Below are positions 44,506 through 53,248 of a DNA stretch of 64,000 nucleotides, piece by piece. Each line of letters starts with the position of its first letter. The first letter of the stretch is position 1. Both the position numbers and the translations under genes were made by a program. Origin of the DNA: CBIHON01 sp966211965 (GTDB lineage: Bacteria > Pseudomonadota > Gammaproteobacteria > Burkholderiales > Burkholderiaceae_D); the NCBI GenBank assembly GCA_966211965.1, contig CBIHON010000027.1:9126-73125 (forward strand), written 5' to 3'. The notes beneath the pieces are model-generated. The model was given only the letters and a program-made list of their open reading frames with translations. It was not told the origin of the DNA and made no database searches.

Positions 44506-46365
44506 ATGAATCGCTATCCTCTCTGGAAATACATTTTCATTGCCATCGCCCTGATGTTCGGCGTGCTGTACACCTTGCCGAATTTCTTCGGCGAGTCGCC
44601 CGCGCTGCAAATCAGCAGCGCAAAAGCCACCGTCAAGGTCACGCCGTCCACCGTCGCGCTGGTGGAACAGGCATTGCAAAAAGGCGGCATCAAGACCGAG
44701 GGCGTCATTTATGAAGCTATCGGCAGTACCGGTTCGGTGTTCGCGCAGTTTGCCGATACCGATACCCAATTCAAGGCCAAGGGATTGCTCGAAAAAGAGT
44801 TGAATAGCGATGCTACCGATCCGACCTATCTGGCCGCTTTCAACTTGCGGCCGAACACGCCGAAATGGCTGCAAGCCCTGCATGCCTTCCCGATGTACCT
44901 GGGTCTCGATTTGCGCGGCGGAGTCCACTTCCTGATGCAGGTCGATACCAGGGGAGTGGTGAGCAAGCGTGTGCAAGGCGTGCAGGCAAGCGTGCGCACC
45001 ATCCTGCGTGACAAGGGAGTGCGGCACACCGGAATTACGCGGAACGGCGATGTGATCGAAATCCAGTTTCGCGAGCCGGAAATGCGCACCAAGGCCAAAG
45101 ACGTCCTTTCCGCACAGTTGCAGGATCTGGCCTTGACCGAGTCGCCCGATGGCGCCGACCTGAAGTTGGTCGCCTCGCTGCGTCCCGAAGCCCTGAGGCT
45201 GACGCTGGAAGAGGGCGTCAAGCAAAACATCCTTACCTTGTCCAAGCGCGTCAATGAACTGGGCGTTGCCGAACCCTTGATCCAGCGCCAGGGCGCCGAC
45301 CGCATCGTGGTCGAATTGCCGGGCGTACAGGACGTGGCGCGCGCAAAAGCCATCATCGACCGCACCGCTACCCTGGAAGTGCGCATGGTCGATGAATCGG
45401 TCACGCGCGGCACCGAGAGCACGGCGGCCATACCGTTCGGCTCCGAACTTTTCAAGGTCGGCAAGGGTGTACCCGTAGTGCTGTACAAAGAGCCGATTCT
45501 GACCGGCGAGTACATTTCCAGTGCAGCGGCCAGTTTCGATCATAACCAGCAGCCTGCGGTCAGCATCGACTTGAACGGCGACGGCGGCCGCAAGATGCGC
45601 GAAGCGACCCGCGACAAGATCGGCAAGGCCATGGGCATCGTCCTGTTCGAAAAAAACAAGGGCGAGGTGCTGACGGTCGCCACCATCCGCGACGAACTGG
45701 GTTCGCGTTTTCAGATTACCGGGATGGGCTCGGCCGAAGCGGCCAACGATCTGGCGCTGTTGCTGCGCGCCGGTTCCCTGTATGCGCCGATGGAAATCAT
45801 CGAAGAACGTACGATCGGACCGCAGCTTGGCGCCGACAACATTAAGAAAGGCTTCAATTCGACACTGTTTGGATTCGCCGCGATCGCGGCATTCATGATG
45901 GTGTACTACCTGCTGTTCGGCTTTTTCAGCGTGTTCGCCCTGGCGGTGAACCTGTTGCTGCTGATCGCCGCATTGTCGCTGACCGGCCTGACCCTGACTT
46001 TGCCGGGCATTGCGGCGATTGCGTTCACGCTCGGCATGGCGATCGACGCCAACGTGCTGATCAATGAACGGATACGGGAAGAACTGCGGGCCGGCAATAC
46101 GCCGCAGGCAGCCATCGCAGCCGGCTTCGACCGTGCCTGGGCAACGATTCTGGACTCCAACGTGACCACCCTGATTGCAGGCTTGGCGCTGCTGATTTTC
46201 GGTTCGGGGCCGATTCGCGGTTTCGCCGTGGTGCATTGCCTCGGTATTCTGACCTCGATTTTCTCGTCGGTCTTCGTCTCGCGCGGCATTGCCAACTTGT
46301 GGTATGGCCGCAAGAAGAAACTGACCAGCTTGTCGATCGGCCAGATCTGGAAGCCGAGCGTTTAA
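44506..46365 (+). CDS. secD: Protein-export membrane protein SecD
   Basis: A 619-residue subunit of the SecDF complex, which uses proton motive force to pull substrates through SecYEG. An N-terminal helix is followed by a large periplasmic domain (LGLDLRGGVHFLMQVD) and five C-terminal helices with the family signatures GFNSTLFGFAAIAAFMMV and AMAIDANVLINERIREEL. The start is ATG 44506 (MNRYPLWKYIF). Between it and secF is a small hairpin at 46379-46404. Confidence 0.96.
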   Translation: MNRYPLWKYIFIAIALMFGVLYTLPNFFGESPALQISSAKATVKVTPSTVALVEQALQKGGIKTEGVIYEAIGSTGSVFAQFADTDTQFKAKGLLEKELNSDATDPTYLAAFNLRPNTPKWLQALHAFPMYLGLDLRGGVHFLMQVDTRGVVSKRVQGVQASVRTILRDKGVRHTGITRNGDVIEIQFREPEMRTKAKDVLSAQLQDLALTESPDGADLKLVASLRPEALRLTLEEGVKQNILTLSKRVNELGVAEPLIQRQGADRIVVELPGVQDVARAKAIIDRTATLEVRMVDESVTRGTESTAAIPFGSELFKVGKGVPVVLYKEPILTGEYISSAAASFDHNQQPAVSIDLNGDGGRKMREATRDKIGKAMGIVLFEKNKGEVLTVATIRDELGSRFQITGMGSAEAANDLALLLRAGSLYAPMEIIEERTIGPQLGADNIKKGFNSTLFGFAAIAAFMMVYYLLFGFFSVFALAVNLLLLIAALSLTGLTLTLPGIAAIAFTLGMAIDANVLINERIREELRAGNTPQAAIAAGFDRAWATILDSNVTTLIAGLALLIFGSGPIRGFAVVHCLGILTSIFSSVFVSRGIANLWYGRKKKLTSLSIGQIWKPSV

Positions 46366-46378
46366 ATCGCCATGCCGT

Positions 46379-46404
46379 GCAGGCTTGCGTTACCGCGAGC
46401 CTGC
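46379..46404 (+). promoter_or_regulatory. Hairpin between secD and secF
   Basis: GCAGGCTTGCG (46379-46389) pairs with CGCGAGCCTGC (46394-46404) with one mismatch and a TTAC loop, in the 133-base gap between secD and secF. No U-tract follows, so it is unlikely to be a terminator. Confidence 0.5.
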
Positions 46405-46498
46405 GGATTCAACAGTATTGATGAAGCGCTCGTGACCGCAACAAGCTGCGCAGGGCGCGCAGCCGGTCAAGACCGGGTGCTTCGAAAGAGAGGATGAG

Positions 46499-47524
46499 AT
46501 GGAGTTTTTCCGCATCAAAAAAGATATTCCCTTCATGCGCCACGCGTTGGTTTTCAACGCAATCTCGGCGCTGACTTTTGTCGCGGCGGTGTTTTTCCTG
46601 TTCTACAAGGGATTGCATCTGTCGATCGAATTCACCGGCGGCACCGTCATGGAAGTGAAATATGCGAAGCCGGCGGATATCGAAGGCATTCGCAAGACTG
46701 CCGAGGCCCTGGGCTATCCCGATGCCCAAGTGCAGAGCTTCGGCACTGCGCAAGACGTGATGATCCGCCTGCCGGTCAAGAAGGGTGTCGATAGTGGCAA
46801 GCTCTCGCAATCCGTATTCGAGGGCCTGTGCAAGGCCGGGGCGGCCGACATCAGGCAGCTCGACAGCACTGCCGCAAAAGACGGCGTGGCGAAAACCGCT
46901 TGCATCGATGCCGCCGGCGCCGAGCCCTTGAAATTGCAGCGGGTCGAGATCGTTGGCGCCCAGGTCGGCGACGAGCTTGCACACGATGGCTTGATGGCCT
47001 TGGGCATGGTCGTGGTCGGCATCATGATCTACCTGGCTTTCCGCTTCGAATGGAAGTTCGCTGTATCGGCAATCATCGCCAACCTGCATGACGTGGTCAT
47101 CATCCTCGGCTTCTTCGCTTTCTTCCAATGGGAATTCTCGCTGACGGTGTTGGCCGCGGTGCTGGCGGTGCTGGGGTATTCGGTCAACGAATCGGTGGTG
47201 GTGTTCGACCGGGTGCGCGAAACTTTCCGCGATCGGCGCTACGGCAAGTTGGCGACTGCCGATGTGATGAACCATGCGATCACCAGCACGATTTCGCGGA
47301 CCATCATCACCCACGGCTCGACCCAGATGATGGTGTTGTCGATGCTGTTTCTGGGCGGCGAGACCCTGCGCTATTTCGCGGTGGCGCTGACTATCGGCAT
47401 CTTGTTCGGTATTTATTCCTCGGTGTTCGTGGCGGCTGCGGTAGCGATGTGGCTGGGTGTCAAGCGCGAGGACCTGATCAAGCCGGTCAAGGAAAAAGAC
47501 GAGACCGACGGCGCTGTGGTTTAA
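46499..47524 (+). CDS. secF: Protein-export membrane protein SecF
   Basis: A 341-residue partner of SecD with six membrane helices. The N-terminal helix is followed by the periplasmic SIEFTGGTVMEV motif, and the C-terminal helices contain GYSVNESVVVFDRVRETFRD, the SecD/F signature. It ends before an intrinsic terminator at 47543. With yajC and secD it completes the export module. Confidence 0.96.
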   Translation: MEFFRIKKDIPFMRHALVFNAISALTFVAAVFFLFYKGLHLSIEFTGGTVMEVKYAKPADIEGIRKTAEALGYPDAQVQSFGTAQDVMIRLPVKKGVDSGKLSQSVFEGLCKAGAADIRQLDSTAAKDGVAKTACIDAAGAEPLKLQRVEIVGAQVGDELAHDGLMALGMVVVGIMIYLAFRFEWKFAVSAIIANLHDVVIILGFFAFFQWEFSLTVLAAVLAVLGYSVNESVVVFDRVRETFRDRRYGKLATADVMNHAITSTISRTIITHGSTQMMVLSMLFLGGETLRYFAVALTIGILFGIYSSVFVAAAVAMWLGVKREDLIKPVKEKDETDGAVV

Positions 47525-47542
47525 CACCGTATTGCGTTGCAA

Positions 47543-47568
47543 AAAAGCCGGCCTGCGAGCCGGCTTTT
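47543..47568 (+). terminator. Terminator after secF
   Basis: A 10-bp stem (AAAAGCCGGC with GCCGGCTTTT), loop CTGCGA, with the T-run at its 3' side, 19 bases past the secF stop. The A/T flanks make it workable in both directions, which also suits the convergent MarR gene. Confidence 0.8.
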
Positions 47569-47582
47569 CTATTTCGATGCAC

Positions 47583-48038
47583 TCAGCCTTTCAAAGCTGC
47601 CGCGCTTGCCTGCAAGCGCTCCTTCAGCTTCCGCAGTTCGCGCTCCAGCGCAACATATTCGGCTTCGCCATAATCGGCAAACGGCTGCTTGCAAAACTGC
47701 ACATGCGGCTTGAAGACACGCTCGAATTCTCGCTCTCCGCGCGCGGTCAATTGGACGATCGTGCTGCGGCGGTCTTCCTCGCAGCAGCGGCGCTTGACCA
47801 GCCCCTTGTCTTGCAAGCGGTCGATTACACCGGTCAGCGTACCTTTGGTGATCAGGGTTTTCTCGCCCAATTCGCCCAAGGTCATGCCCTCGGTATTGCC
47901 CAGGGTCGCGATGATGTCGAACTGCGAAGGCGTCAAACCGAAGCTGCGTATCTGTATTGCCGAGATCTGTTCGAACGCCTGGTAGCATTCCGCGAGCAGG
48001 CGGATGCTGGCTAGATATCGTTCTTTCATCTCAATCAT
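47583..48038 (-). CDS. MarR-family transcriptional regulator
   Basis: A 151-residue dimeric winged-helix regulator. The recognition region GELGEKTLITKGTLTGVIDRL and wing KGLVKRRCCEEDRRSTIVQLTARG are typical of MarR proteins. Adjacent cysteines (RRCCEEDRR) in the wing could allow redox or thiol sensing (inference). Start at 48038; an ATG nine bases further in is an alternative. It is downstream of the YceI genes on the same strand but separated from them by a terminator, so it is probably an independent unit. Confidence 0.88.
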   Translation of the reverse strand: MIEMKERYLASIRLLAECYQAFEQISAIQIRSFGLTPSQFDIIATLGNTEGMTLGELGEKTLITKGTLTGVIDRLQDKGLVKRRCCEEDRRSTIVQLTARGEREFERVFKPHVQFCKQPFADYGEAEYVALERELRKLKERLQASAAALKG

Positions 48039-48044
48039 TCATCA

Positions 48045-48077
48045 AGAAAAAACGCCGGTGCGCTAGTCACCGGCGTT
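48045..48077 (-). terminator. Terminator after the yceI genes
   Basis: On the minus strand a perfect 10-bp stem (AACGCCGGTG with CACCGGCGTT), loop of 7 bases, followed by a TTTTTT-rich run. It lies 28 bases past the stop of the gene at 48106. Confidence 0.85.
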
Positions 48078-48105
48078 GGATTGCGCCTGTTTCCAGAGCC
48101 CTTCG

Positions 48106-48672
48106 TCAATCTGCCTTGACGGCTTCGACTTCGATCGCCAGTTTTACTTCTGGCGCAAATCTCGGCGTCCCATAGTTCAAGCCAAAATCGGTGCGCTTGA
48201 ATTCAGCCAAGGCGTCGGCGCCGCACACTTCGCGCTTGAGCATCGGATGCTCGATGCACTTGAACTTGTTGATGGTCAGCGTCACCGGCTTGGTCACTCC
48301 GAGCAGCGTCAATTCGCCATCGACTGCCACCGGCTTGTCGCCGTCGAACTTGATCGATTTCGATTTGTAGGTCGCGGTGGGAAATTTCTCGACGTCGAAC
48401 ATATCCTTTCCTTTTGCATGTTCGTTCAACTTGGCGTGACCGAAATCGAGCGAGTTTGCATCGATCGTGATATCCACGGTACCGGTCTTGGCGGCGCGGT
48501 CGAGAGTGATCTTGCCACTGGATTTGGTGAATTTGCCGCGCAACACCGAGATGCCCATGTGATCGGCTTCGAAGCTGGGATAGGTATGGCCGGGATCGAC
48601 GTTGTAGGTCTGGGCGAAAGCGCTGCCGGCCCCGGCAGCCAGCATGAGGGCGAGGATGAGTCTGGATTGCAT
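48106..48672 (-). CDS. YceI-family periplasmic lipocalin-like protein
   Basis: A 188-residue exported YceI-family protein. The signal peptide (MQSRLILALMLAAGAGSAFA) is cleaved after AFA. The mature N-terminus QTYNVDPGHTYPSFEADHMG and repeating beta strands match the family, which binds isoprenoid-like ligands in a barrel. Two Cys (KCIEHP, REVCGAD) could form a disulfide. It is paralogous to the next YceI gene and probably cotranscribed with it and a cytochrome b561. Confidence 0.9.
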   Translation of the reverse strand: MQSRLILALMLAAGAGSAFAQTYNVDPGHTYPSFEADHMGISVLRGKFTKSSGKITLDRAAKTGTVDITIDANSLDFGHAKLNEHAKGKDMFDVEKFPTATYKSKSIKFDGDKPVAVDGELTLLGVTKPVTLTINKFKCIEHPMLKREVCGADALAEFKRTDFGLNYGTPRFAPEVKLAIEVEAVKAD

Positions 48673-48722
48673 TGAGTTGCTCCTGAGTGTGTGGTGAGTG
48701 ATGGTGTGTTACTGCGGGTGTG

Positions 48723-49295
48723 TTACTGCGCCGCGACGATGCGGAACTTGATGACGACTTCATCGGCGACGGTACCGGTGTCTTTCCATTCACCTTCGCC
48801 GATATTGAAAGCGAGCCGCTTGATCGGCAGCGCGCCTTCAAATACTTGGTTACCGCCTTCTTTTTTCACCGTGAGCGGAAAGCTGACGTCGGCGGTCTTA
48901 CCCTTGATGCTGAGCTTGCCGCTGACATCCAGCTTGCCGGCGGCGCCCGGTTTCAGCGCGCTGGAAACAAAGCTCGCCTTGGGAAACTGGGCAGTGTTGA
49001 ACCATTCTTTTTTCGCGACTTCCTTGTTCATGTCGGGGTCGCCCAGGTCGAAGCTGTTCATGTCGATGTCGACGTTGGCCTTCGAGGTTTCCGGTTTTGC
49101 GGCATCGAAATCGATTTGCGCATTGAATTTCTTGAATTTGGCCTCGACCGGGACACCCAATTGCTTGAATGTGATGGTCACCGCGCTTTTGGCCGGATCG
49201 AGCTTGAGGACGGCGGCGATGCCCGGAGCGGCGACGCAGAATGCAATGAGCGAAACGCCGGCGGCGGCTTGACGTAGGGCGGAGCGGATGAGCAT
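48723..49295 (-). CDS. YceI-family periplasmic protein
   Basis: A 190-residue YceI paralogue with a signal peptide (MLIRSALRQAAAGVSLIAFC, cleavage after GIAA near residue 28). The mature part (LDPAKSAVTITFKQLGVPVE, VDIDMNSFDLGDPDMNKEV) shows the barrel pattern. It is diverged from its neighbour at 48106. The gap to the cytochrome gene upstream is 43 bases. Confidence 0.9.
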   Translation of the reverse strand: MLIRSALRQAAAGVSLIAFCVAAPGIAAVLKLDPAKSAVTITFKQLGVPVEAKFKKFNAQIDFDAAKPETSKANVDIDMNSFDLGDPDMNKEVAKKEWFNTAQFPKASFVSSALKPGAAGKLDVSGKLSIKGKTADVSFPLTVKKEGGNQVFEGALPIKRLAFNIGEGEWKDTGTVADEVVIKFRIVAAQ

Positions 49296-49338
49296 GGAAG
49301 TGTCCTTATAAGTAAACGTGTCAGTGTGGCTTTCTTGA

Positions 49339-49881
49339 TCAGGTCGGAGTGGATTTGCCGGGCAGCATGCGCTTCAACACGCCGTCCCTGTCGATGAAGT
49401 GATGTTTAAGCGCGGCCAGTACATGCAGACCGACACCGGCCAGCAACAGCATGTTCAGGCTGTAATGGAGCAGCTTGAGGCCGGGTTTCCATTCCGCGTT
49501 GGCCTCGATGAGTACCGGCAGGGGAATGATCCCGAGATAGACCACAGGTACGCCAGCCGCCAGGCTGTAAAAGTAACCGGACAACGGCACCGCGAAAATC
49601 AGCAGGTAGAGCAGGGCGTGCAATCCGCTTGCCGCCGTTTGCTGCCAACCGGGCATGGAGGCCGGATACGGCGGCGCCGGATGCGCGAGCCGCCATAGCA
49701 GGCGAGCGCAGGCCAAGCCGAGGATGGTTACGCCCAGCCATTTGTGCCAGGAATAGTATTTGAGCTTGGTAGGCGTGATGCCGGGGATGTCGACCATGGT
49801 CAGGCCGAGCGCGAACGCGGATACGATCAACAGGGCCATCAGCCAATGGAGCAGGATCGCGGTGTTGGTGTAGCGCTGCAT
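49339..49881 (-). CDS. Cytochrome b561-family membrane protein
   Basis: A 180-residue, four-helix cytochrome b561. His residues for two b haems lie in ILLHWLMAL, YSWHKWLG, LHALLYLLIF and LLHYSLNMLLLAGVGLHVLAAL. The ATG at 49881 has AAGGA six bases upstream; a second ATG at 49887 is too close to it. It is the first gene of the cytochrome-yceI-yceI operon; such pairings occur in many proteobacteria and may move electrons from the quinone pool to a periplasmic acceptor (inference). Confidence 0.9.
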   Translation of the reverse strand: MQRYTNTAILLHWLMALLIVSAFALGLTMVDIPGITPTKLKYYSWHKWLGVTILGLACARLLWRLAHPAPPYPASMPGWQQTAASGLHALLYLLIFAVPLSGYFYSLAAGVPVVYLGIIPLPVLIEANAEWKPGLKLLHYSLNMLLLAGVGLHVLAALKHHFIDRDGVLKRMLPGKSTPT

Positions 49882-50137
49882 GGGCATTCCTTTAAATATA
49901 GTTCTGATTAGGACTAATTTATCAGAAAAAGTTCCCGTGTAGAAGCGGGCGGTGCCCGCTTCTAAGCGATTGCCTGGATTTTGTTGCACTGCATTCAGGC
50001 AATCGGGTGTGCTGCGTGATTGGCGTTTCGCCTTGTAGCGTGCGCTATGCACACGATGGGCTGCAACTGGATTCAACCGTTGCGGTCGATAGCGCGGACA
50101 TGCCAGACTTTGCGTGATTTCGCCGCGCCTGCAGCAA

Positions 50138-51505
50138 TCAGATTTTTTTCGCCAACTCCGCCGCCAGGCCGATGTAATTGGATGGCGTCATCGCCAGCAA
50201 CAGGTCTTTCGCATCTTGCGGAATCGCCAGGCCGGTGATGAACTCGCGCAACGCGTCCTTCGAAATGCCTTTACCGCGCGTCAATTCCTTCAGTTGTTCA
50301 TACGGATTTTCGATGCCGTAGCGGCGCATCACGGTTTGCACCGGTTCGGCCAGCACTTCCCAGGTCGCGTCCAGATCTTCGGCCATGCGTGCCGGGTTGA
50401 CTTCCAGCTTGTTCAAGCCGCGCAGGCAGCTGTCGTAAGCCAGCACCGCATAGCCCAGGCCGACGCCGATATTGCGCAGCACGGTGGAGTCGGTCAGGTC
50501 GCGCTGCCAGCGCGACAGCGGCAGCTTCTCGGACATATGCTTGAGGACGGCGTTGGCCATGCCCAGGTTGCCTTCGGAATTCTCGAAGTCGATCGGGTTG
50601 ACCTTGTGCGGCATGGTGCTCGAGCCGATTTCGCCGGCCTTGGTGCGCTGCTTGAAATAGCCCAGCGAGATGTAGCCCCAGATGTCGCGGTTGAGGTCGA
50701 TGAGAATGGTGTTGGTGCGTGCGACGGCGTCGAAGAACTCCGCCATGTAGTCGTGCGGCTCGATCTGGATGGTGTAGGGATTGAAAGTCAGGCCAAGCTT
50801 TTGTTCGACCACGTTTTTCGAGAACGTTTCCCAGTCGAATTTCGGATAAGCCGACAGGTGGGCGTTGTAATTGCCGACCGCGCCGTTCATCTTGCCCAGG
50901 ATTTCGACCGCGGCGATGCGCTGCTCGGCGCGTTTCAGGCGGGCCGCCACGTTGGCGAGTTCCTTGCCAAGCGTGGTCGGGCTGGCCGGCTGGCCGTGGG
51001 TGCGCGACATCATCGGCTGTTCGGCGTATTCCTGCGCCATGTCGGTCAATTTGCTGATGATGCCGCGCAAGGCCGGCAGCAGGACGTTGTTGCGCGCCGC
51101 TTTCAGCATCATGCCGTGCGCCGTATTGTTGATGTCCTCCGAGGTGCAGGCGAAGTGGATGAATTCGGATGCCGCCACCAGTTCCGGCACGCCCTTGATC
51201 TGCTCTTTCAGCCAGTATTCGACCGCTTTCACGTCATGGTTGGTGACGGCCTCGATCTCCTTGATTTTTTTTGCGTCGGCTTCGGTGAAATCGCTGGCCA
51301 GTTTTTCCAGAAGGGAATTGGCGAAGGAGGAAAACGGTTTGATTTCGGCAAAGCCGGCCAGCGACAGCGCCTGCAACCAGGCAATTTCGACCTTCACGCG
51401 GTGGTGCATGAAGCCTGCTTCAGACAGGATGGGACGCAGCTTGTCGGTCTTGGCGGCGTAACGGCCGTCCAGCGGAGAAATCGCGGAAAGAGATGTGAGA
51501 GCCAT
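50138..51505 (-). CDS. purB: Adenylosuccinate lyase
   Basis: Cleaves adenylosuccinate and SAICAR in purine biosynthesis. The 455-residue length matches PurB. The family signature GSSTMPHKVNPIDFENSEGN contains the mobile catalytic loop, and TSEDINNTAHGMML is the second active-site segment. It is followed by a 256-base gap toward the cytochrome gene and preceded by 243 bases before the GST gene. Confidence 0.96.
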   Translation of the reverse strand: MALTSLSAISPLDGRYAAKTDKLRPILSEAGFMHHRVKVEIAWLQALSLAGFAEIKPFSSFANSLLEKLASDFTEADAKKIKEIEAVTNHDVKAVEYWLKEQIKGVPELVAASEFIHFACTSEDINNTAHGMMLKAARNNVLLPALRGIISKLTDMAQEYAEQPMMSRTHGQPASPTTLGKELANVAARLKRAEQRIAAVEILGKMNGAVGNYNAHLSAYPKFDWETFSKNVVEQKLGLTFNPYTIQIEPHDYMAEFFDAVARTNTILIDLNRDIWGYISLGYFKQRTKAGEIGSSTMPHKVNPIDFENSEGNLGMANAVLKHMSEKLPLSRWQRDLTDSTVLRNIGVGLGYAVLAYDSCLRGLNKLEVNPARMAEDLDATWEVLAEPVQTVMRRYGIENPYEQLKELTRGKGISKDALREFITGLAIPQDAKDLLLAMTPSNYIGLAAELAKKI

Positions 51506-51712
51506 GGTAGGTGAGCGCGCTTGCTTACGTGGAAAAAGAATGCCGGTGGTGAAAATGCGGCAATGTCGAATGAAGCCGCAATTTTACCATTCACCACGAT
51601 GTCGAATATCCCGGCGCCGCATCTTGCAAGCGAACGGCCGATCCCGCAGCTGTAGCGACGGATTTATGGGATAGGCAACAAACCGGCAACCGACTAAGAT
51701 ACCACGCCCCGA

Positions 51713-51721
51713 TGATATAAT
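51713..51721 (+). promoter_or_regulatory. Extended -10 promoter upstream of the GST gene
   Basis: TGATATAAT is a perfect extended -10 (TGnTATAAT) about 28 bases before the GST start codon. No clear -35 accompanies it, as expected for this promoter type. Confidence 0.55.
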
Positions 51722-51748
51722 TACACTGAATTCCCTCTCTAAGCGCCT

Positions 51749-52357
51749 ATGAAACTAATCGGTTCCCTCGCCAGCCCCTACGTTCGCAAAGTTCGCGTCG
51801 TGATGTCTGAAAAAAAGCTCGACTACGAATTCGCCTTGGAAAACGTTTGGGACGCCGACACGACAATCCGGCAATCCAATCCCTTGGGTAAAGTCCCTTG
51901 CCTGATCATGGAAGACGGCGGCGCAATGTTCGATTCACGCGTGATCGTCGAATACCTTGATACCCTGACCCCGGTCGGCAAGCTGATTCCGGCCAATGGC
52001 CGAGAGCGTGCTGAAGTCAAGTGCTGGGAAGCGTTGGCCGACGGTGTGCTGGATGCGGCGATCCTGGTTCGGCTGGAAAAAACGCAGCGGCCTGCGGCTG
52101 AGCAAAGCCAGGCCTGGATCGATCGGCAGATGGGGAAGGTGCAAGCCGGCTTGAAGGCAATGTCGGCCGGCTTGGGGGAAAAGCCGTTCTGCACCGGCAA
52201 TCACCACACCTTGGCCGACATTGCAGTCGGTTGCGCACTTGGTTGGCTGTCTTTCCGTTTTCCGGAAATCGATTGGCGTGGCGATTATGCCAACCTGGGC
52301 AAGCTGTTCGACAAACTGTCGGAGCGTCCCTCGTTCAAGGATACGGTTCCGCAGTAG
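51749..52357 (+). CDS. Glutathione S-transferase family protein
   Basis: A 202-residue GST with an N-terminal thioredoxin fold (MKLIGSLASPYVRKVRVVM, in which SPYVRK holds the catalytic Ser/Tyr) and an all-helical C-terminal domain. NPLGKVPCLIMEDG and FDSRVIVEYLD bind glutathione. The closest group is the bacterial YibF/GST family. Substrate unknown. It is convergent with the bacterioferritin gene. Confidence 0.9.
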   Translation: MKLIGSLASPYVRKVRVVMSEKKLDYEFALENVWDADTTIRQSNPLGKVPCLIMEDGGAMFDSRVIVEYLDTLTPVGKLIPANGRERAEVKCWEALADGVLDAAILVRLEKTQRPAAEQSQAWIDRQMGKVQAGLKAMSAGLGEKPFCTGNHHTLADIAVGCALGWLSFRFPEIDWRGDYANLGKLFDKLSERPSFKDTVPQ

Positions 52358-52445
52358 GCCATAATCGCTTTCCCGTAGTGCAAGCATGCAGGCCTGCACT
52401 GCATGTACTCTCTGTACTTTTCAACCGCGCTAATTACTTGCCCTC

Positions 52446-52916
52446 TCAGCCTGCCATCTGCGACTGCAGGTAGTTCTGCAATCCGACCTTGTCGATCAAG
52501 TCGATTTGCGTCTCGATCCAATCGATGTGCTCTTCGGTATCATCGAGAATTTCCTGAAACACGGCGCGCGACACGTAGTCGCCGGCGGCTTCGCAAGCGG
52601 CAATGCCTTCTTTCACCGTCGCTTGTGAAATGTATTCCAGCTTCAGGTCGCACTGGAGCATCTCGACCGTGTTTTCGCCGATCATCAGCTTGTGCAAGGC
52701 TTGCAGATTGGGCAGGCCGCCCAGCATCAGGATGCGGTTGATCAGCTTGTCGGCATGCTTCATTTCGCCGATCGATTCTTCATATTCTTTCTTGCCGATT
52801 TTTTCCAGGCCCCAGTGCTGATACATGCGGGCGTGCAGAAAATACTGGTTGATCGCGCTTAGTTCATTGGTGAGCTGGCTATTGAGCAGCTTGATGATGG
52901 CGACGTCGCCTTTCAT
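52446..52916 (-). CDS. bfr: Bacterioferritin
   Basis: A 156-residue ferritin storing iron in a 24-subunit shell. In E. coli numbering it keeps haem ligand Met52 and metal ligands Glu18, Glu51, His54, Glu94 and His130, but residue 127 is Thr (DTEEHIDW) where E. coli has Glu. A subunit with Met52 but an altered ferroxidase centre resembles the haem-bearing partner of heteromeric bacterioferritins in other bacteria. The ATG at 52916 (MKGDVAIIKLL) is chosen over a longer frame to 52991. It is divergent from the siderophore operon. No bfd gene was found nearby. Confidence 0.94.
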   Translation of the reverse strand: MKGDVAIIKLLNSQLTNELSAINQYFLHARMYQHWGLEKIGKKEYEESIGEMKHADKLINRILMLGGLPNLQALHKLMIGENTVEMLQCDLKLEYISQATVKEGIAACEAAGDYVSRAVFQEILDDTEEHIDWIETQIDLIDKVGLQNYLQSQMAG

Positions 52917-53248
52917 GTGTGGCCTCGAATTTGATGGAAGAAGACAGTCTTGCCGCGTCTTGGGTTGATGGAGGGAAGCCGGATAGAACAAACATCATAG
53001 CGCAAGAGTGCGCTTTTTCCATGGTCTTTTGGACATTTCCTGTGGTGAACCATGCTCGCAATCTGTTTGCGCTTGATCTGTCGTTTTAAGTTGTTGAAAA
53101 TGATTCTCATTTATATTATGATGTTTTTACCGTAGTGCCGAACGAGCAAAATCGTGTTCGGCACGCTTCAGCAGATTTTCATTTTTAGCCAGCCAGCCTT
53201 CCCGATTGCGGAACGCCGCCAGTCAATGACCTGTTGCAGGAAGCGCGT
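52917..53248. promoter_or_regulatory. Iron-regulated divergent intergenic region
   Basis: A gap between bfr and the siderophore operon. It contains the Fur-box promoter at 53091-53119 and a 9-bp inverted repeat, GTGCCGAAC (53135-53143) with GTTCGGCAC (53156-53164), in the 5' leader. No gene was recognised in its minus-strand frames. Confidence 0.6.
53091..53119 (+). promoter_or_regulatory. Fur-box promoter of the siderophore operon
   Basis: TTGTTG (-35), a 17-base spacer and TATTAT (-10). The spacer is almost entirely a Fur-box-like sequence, GAAAATGATTCTCATTTAT at 53096-53114, matching the 19-base consensus at 13 positions. A repressor bound there would block RNA polymerase when iron is plentiful. 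Transcription would run to the NIS synthetase genes. Confidence 0.8.

Noticed and set aside
44068..46236. 722-residue minus-strand open frame opposite secD
   Set aside because: Antisense shadow rich in Gln, Arg and His, with no start context; secD is unambiguous.
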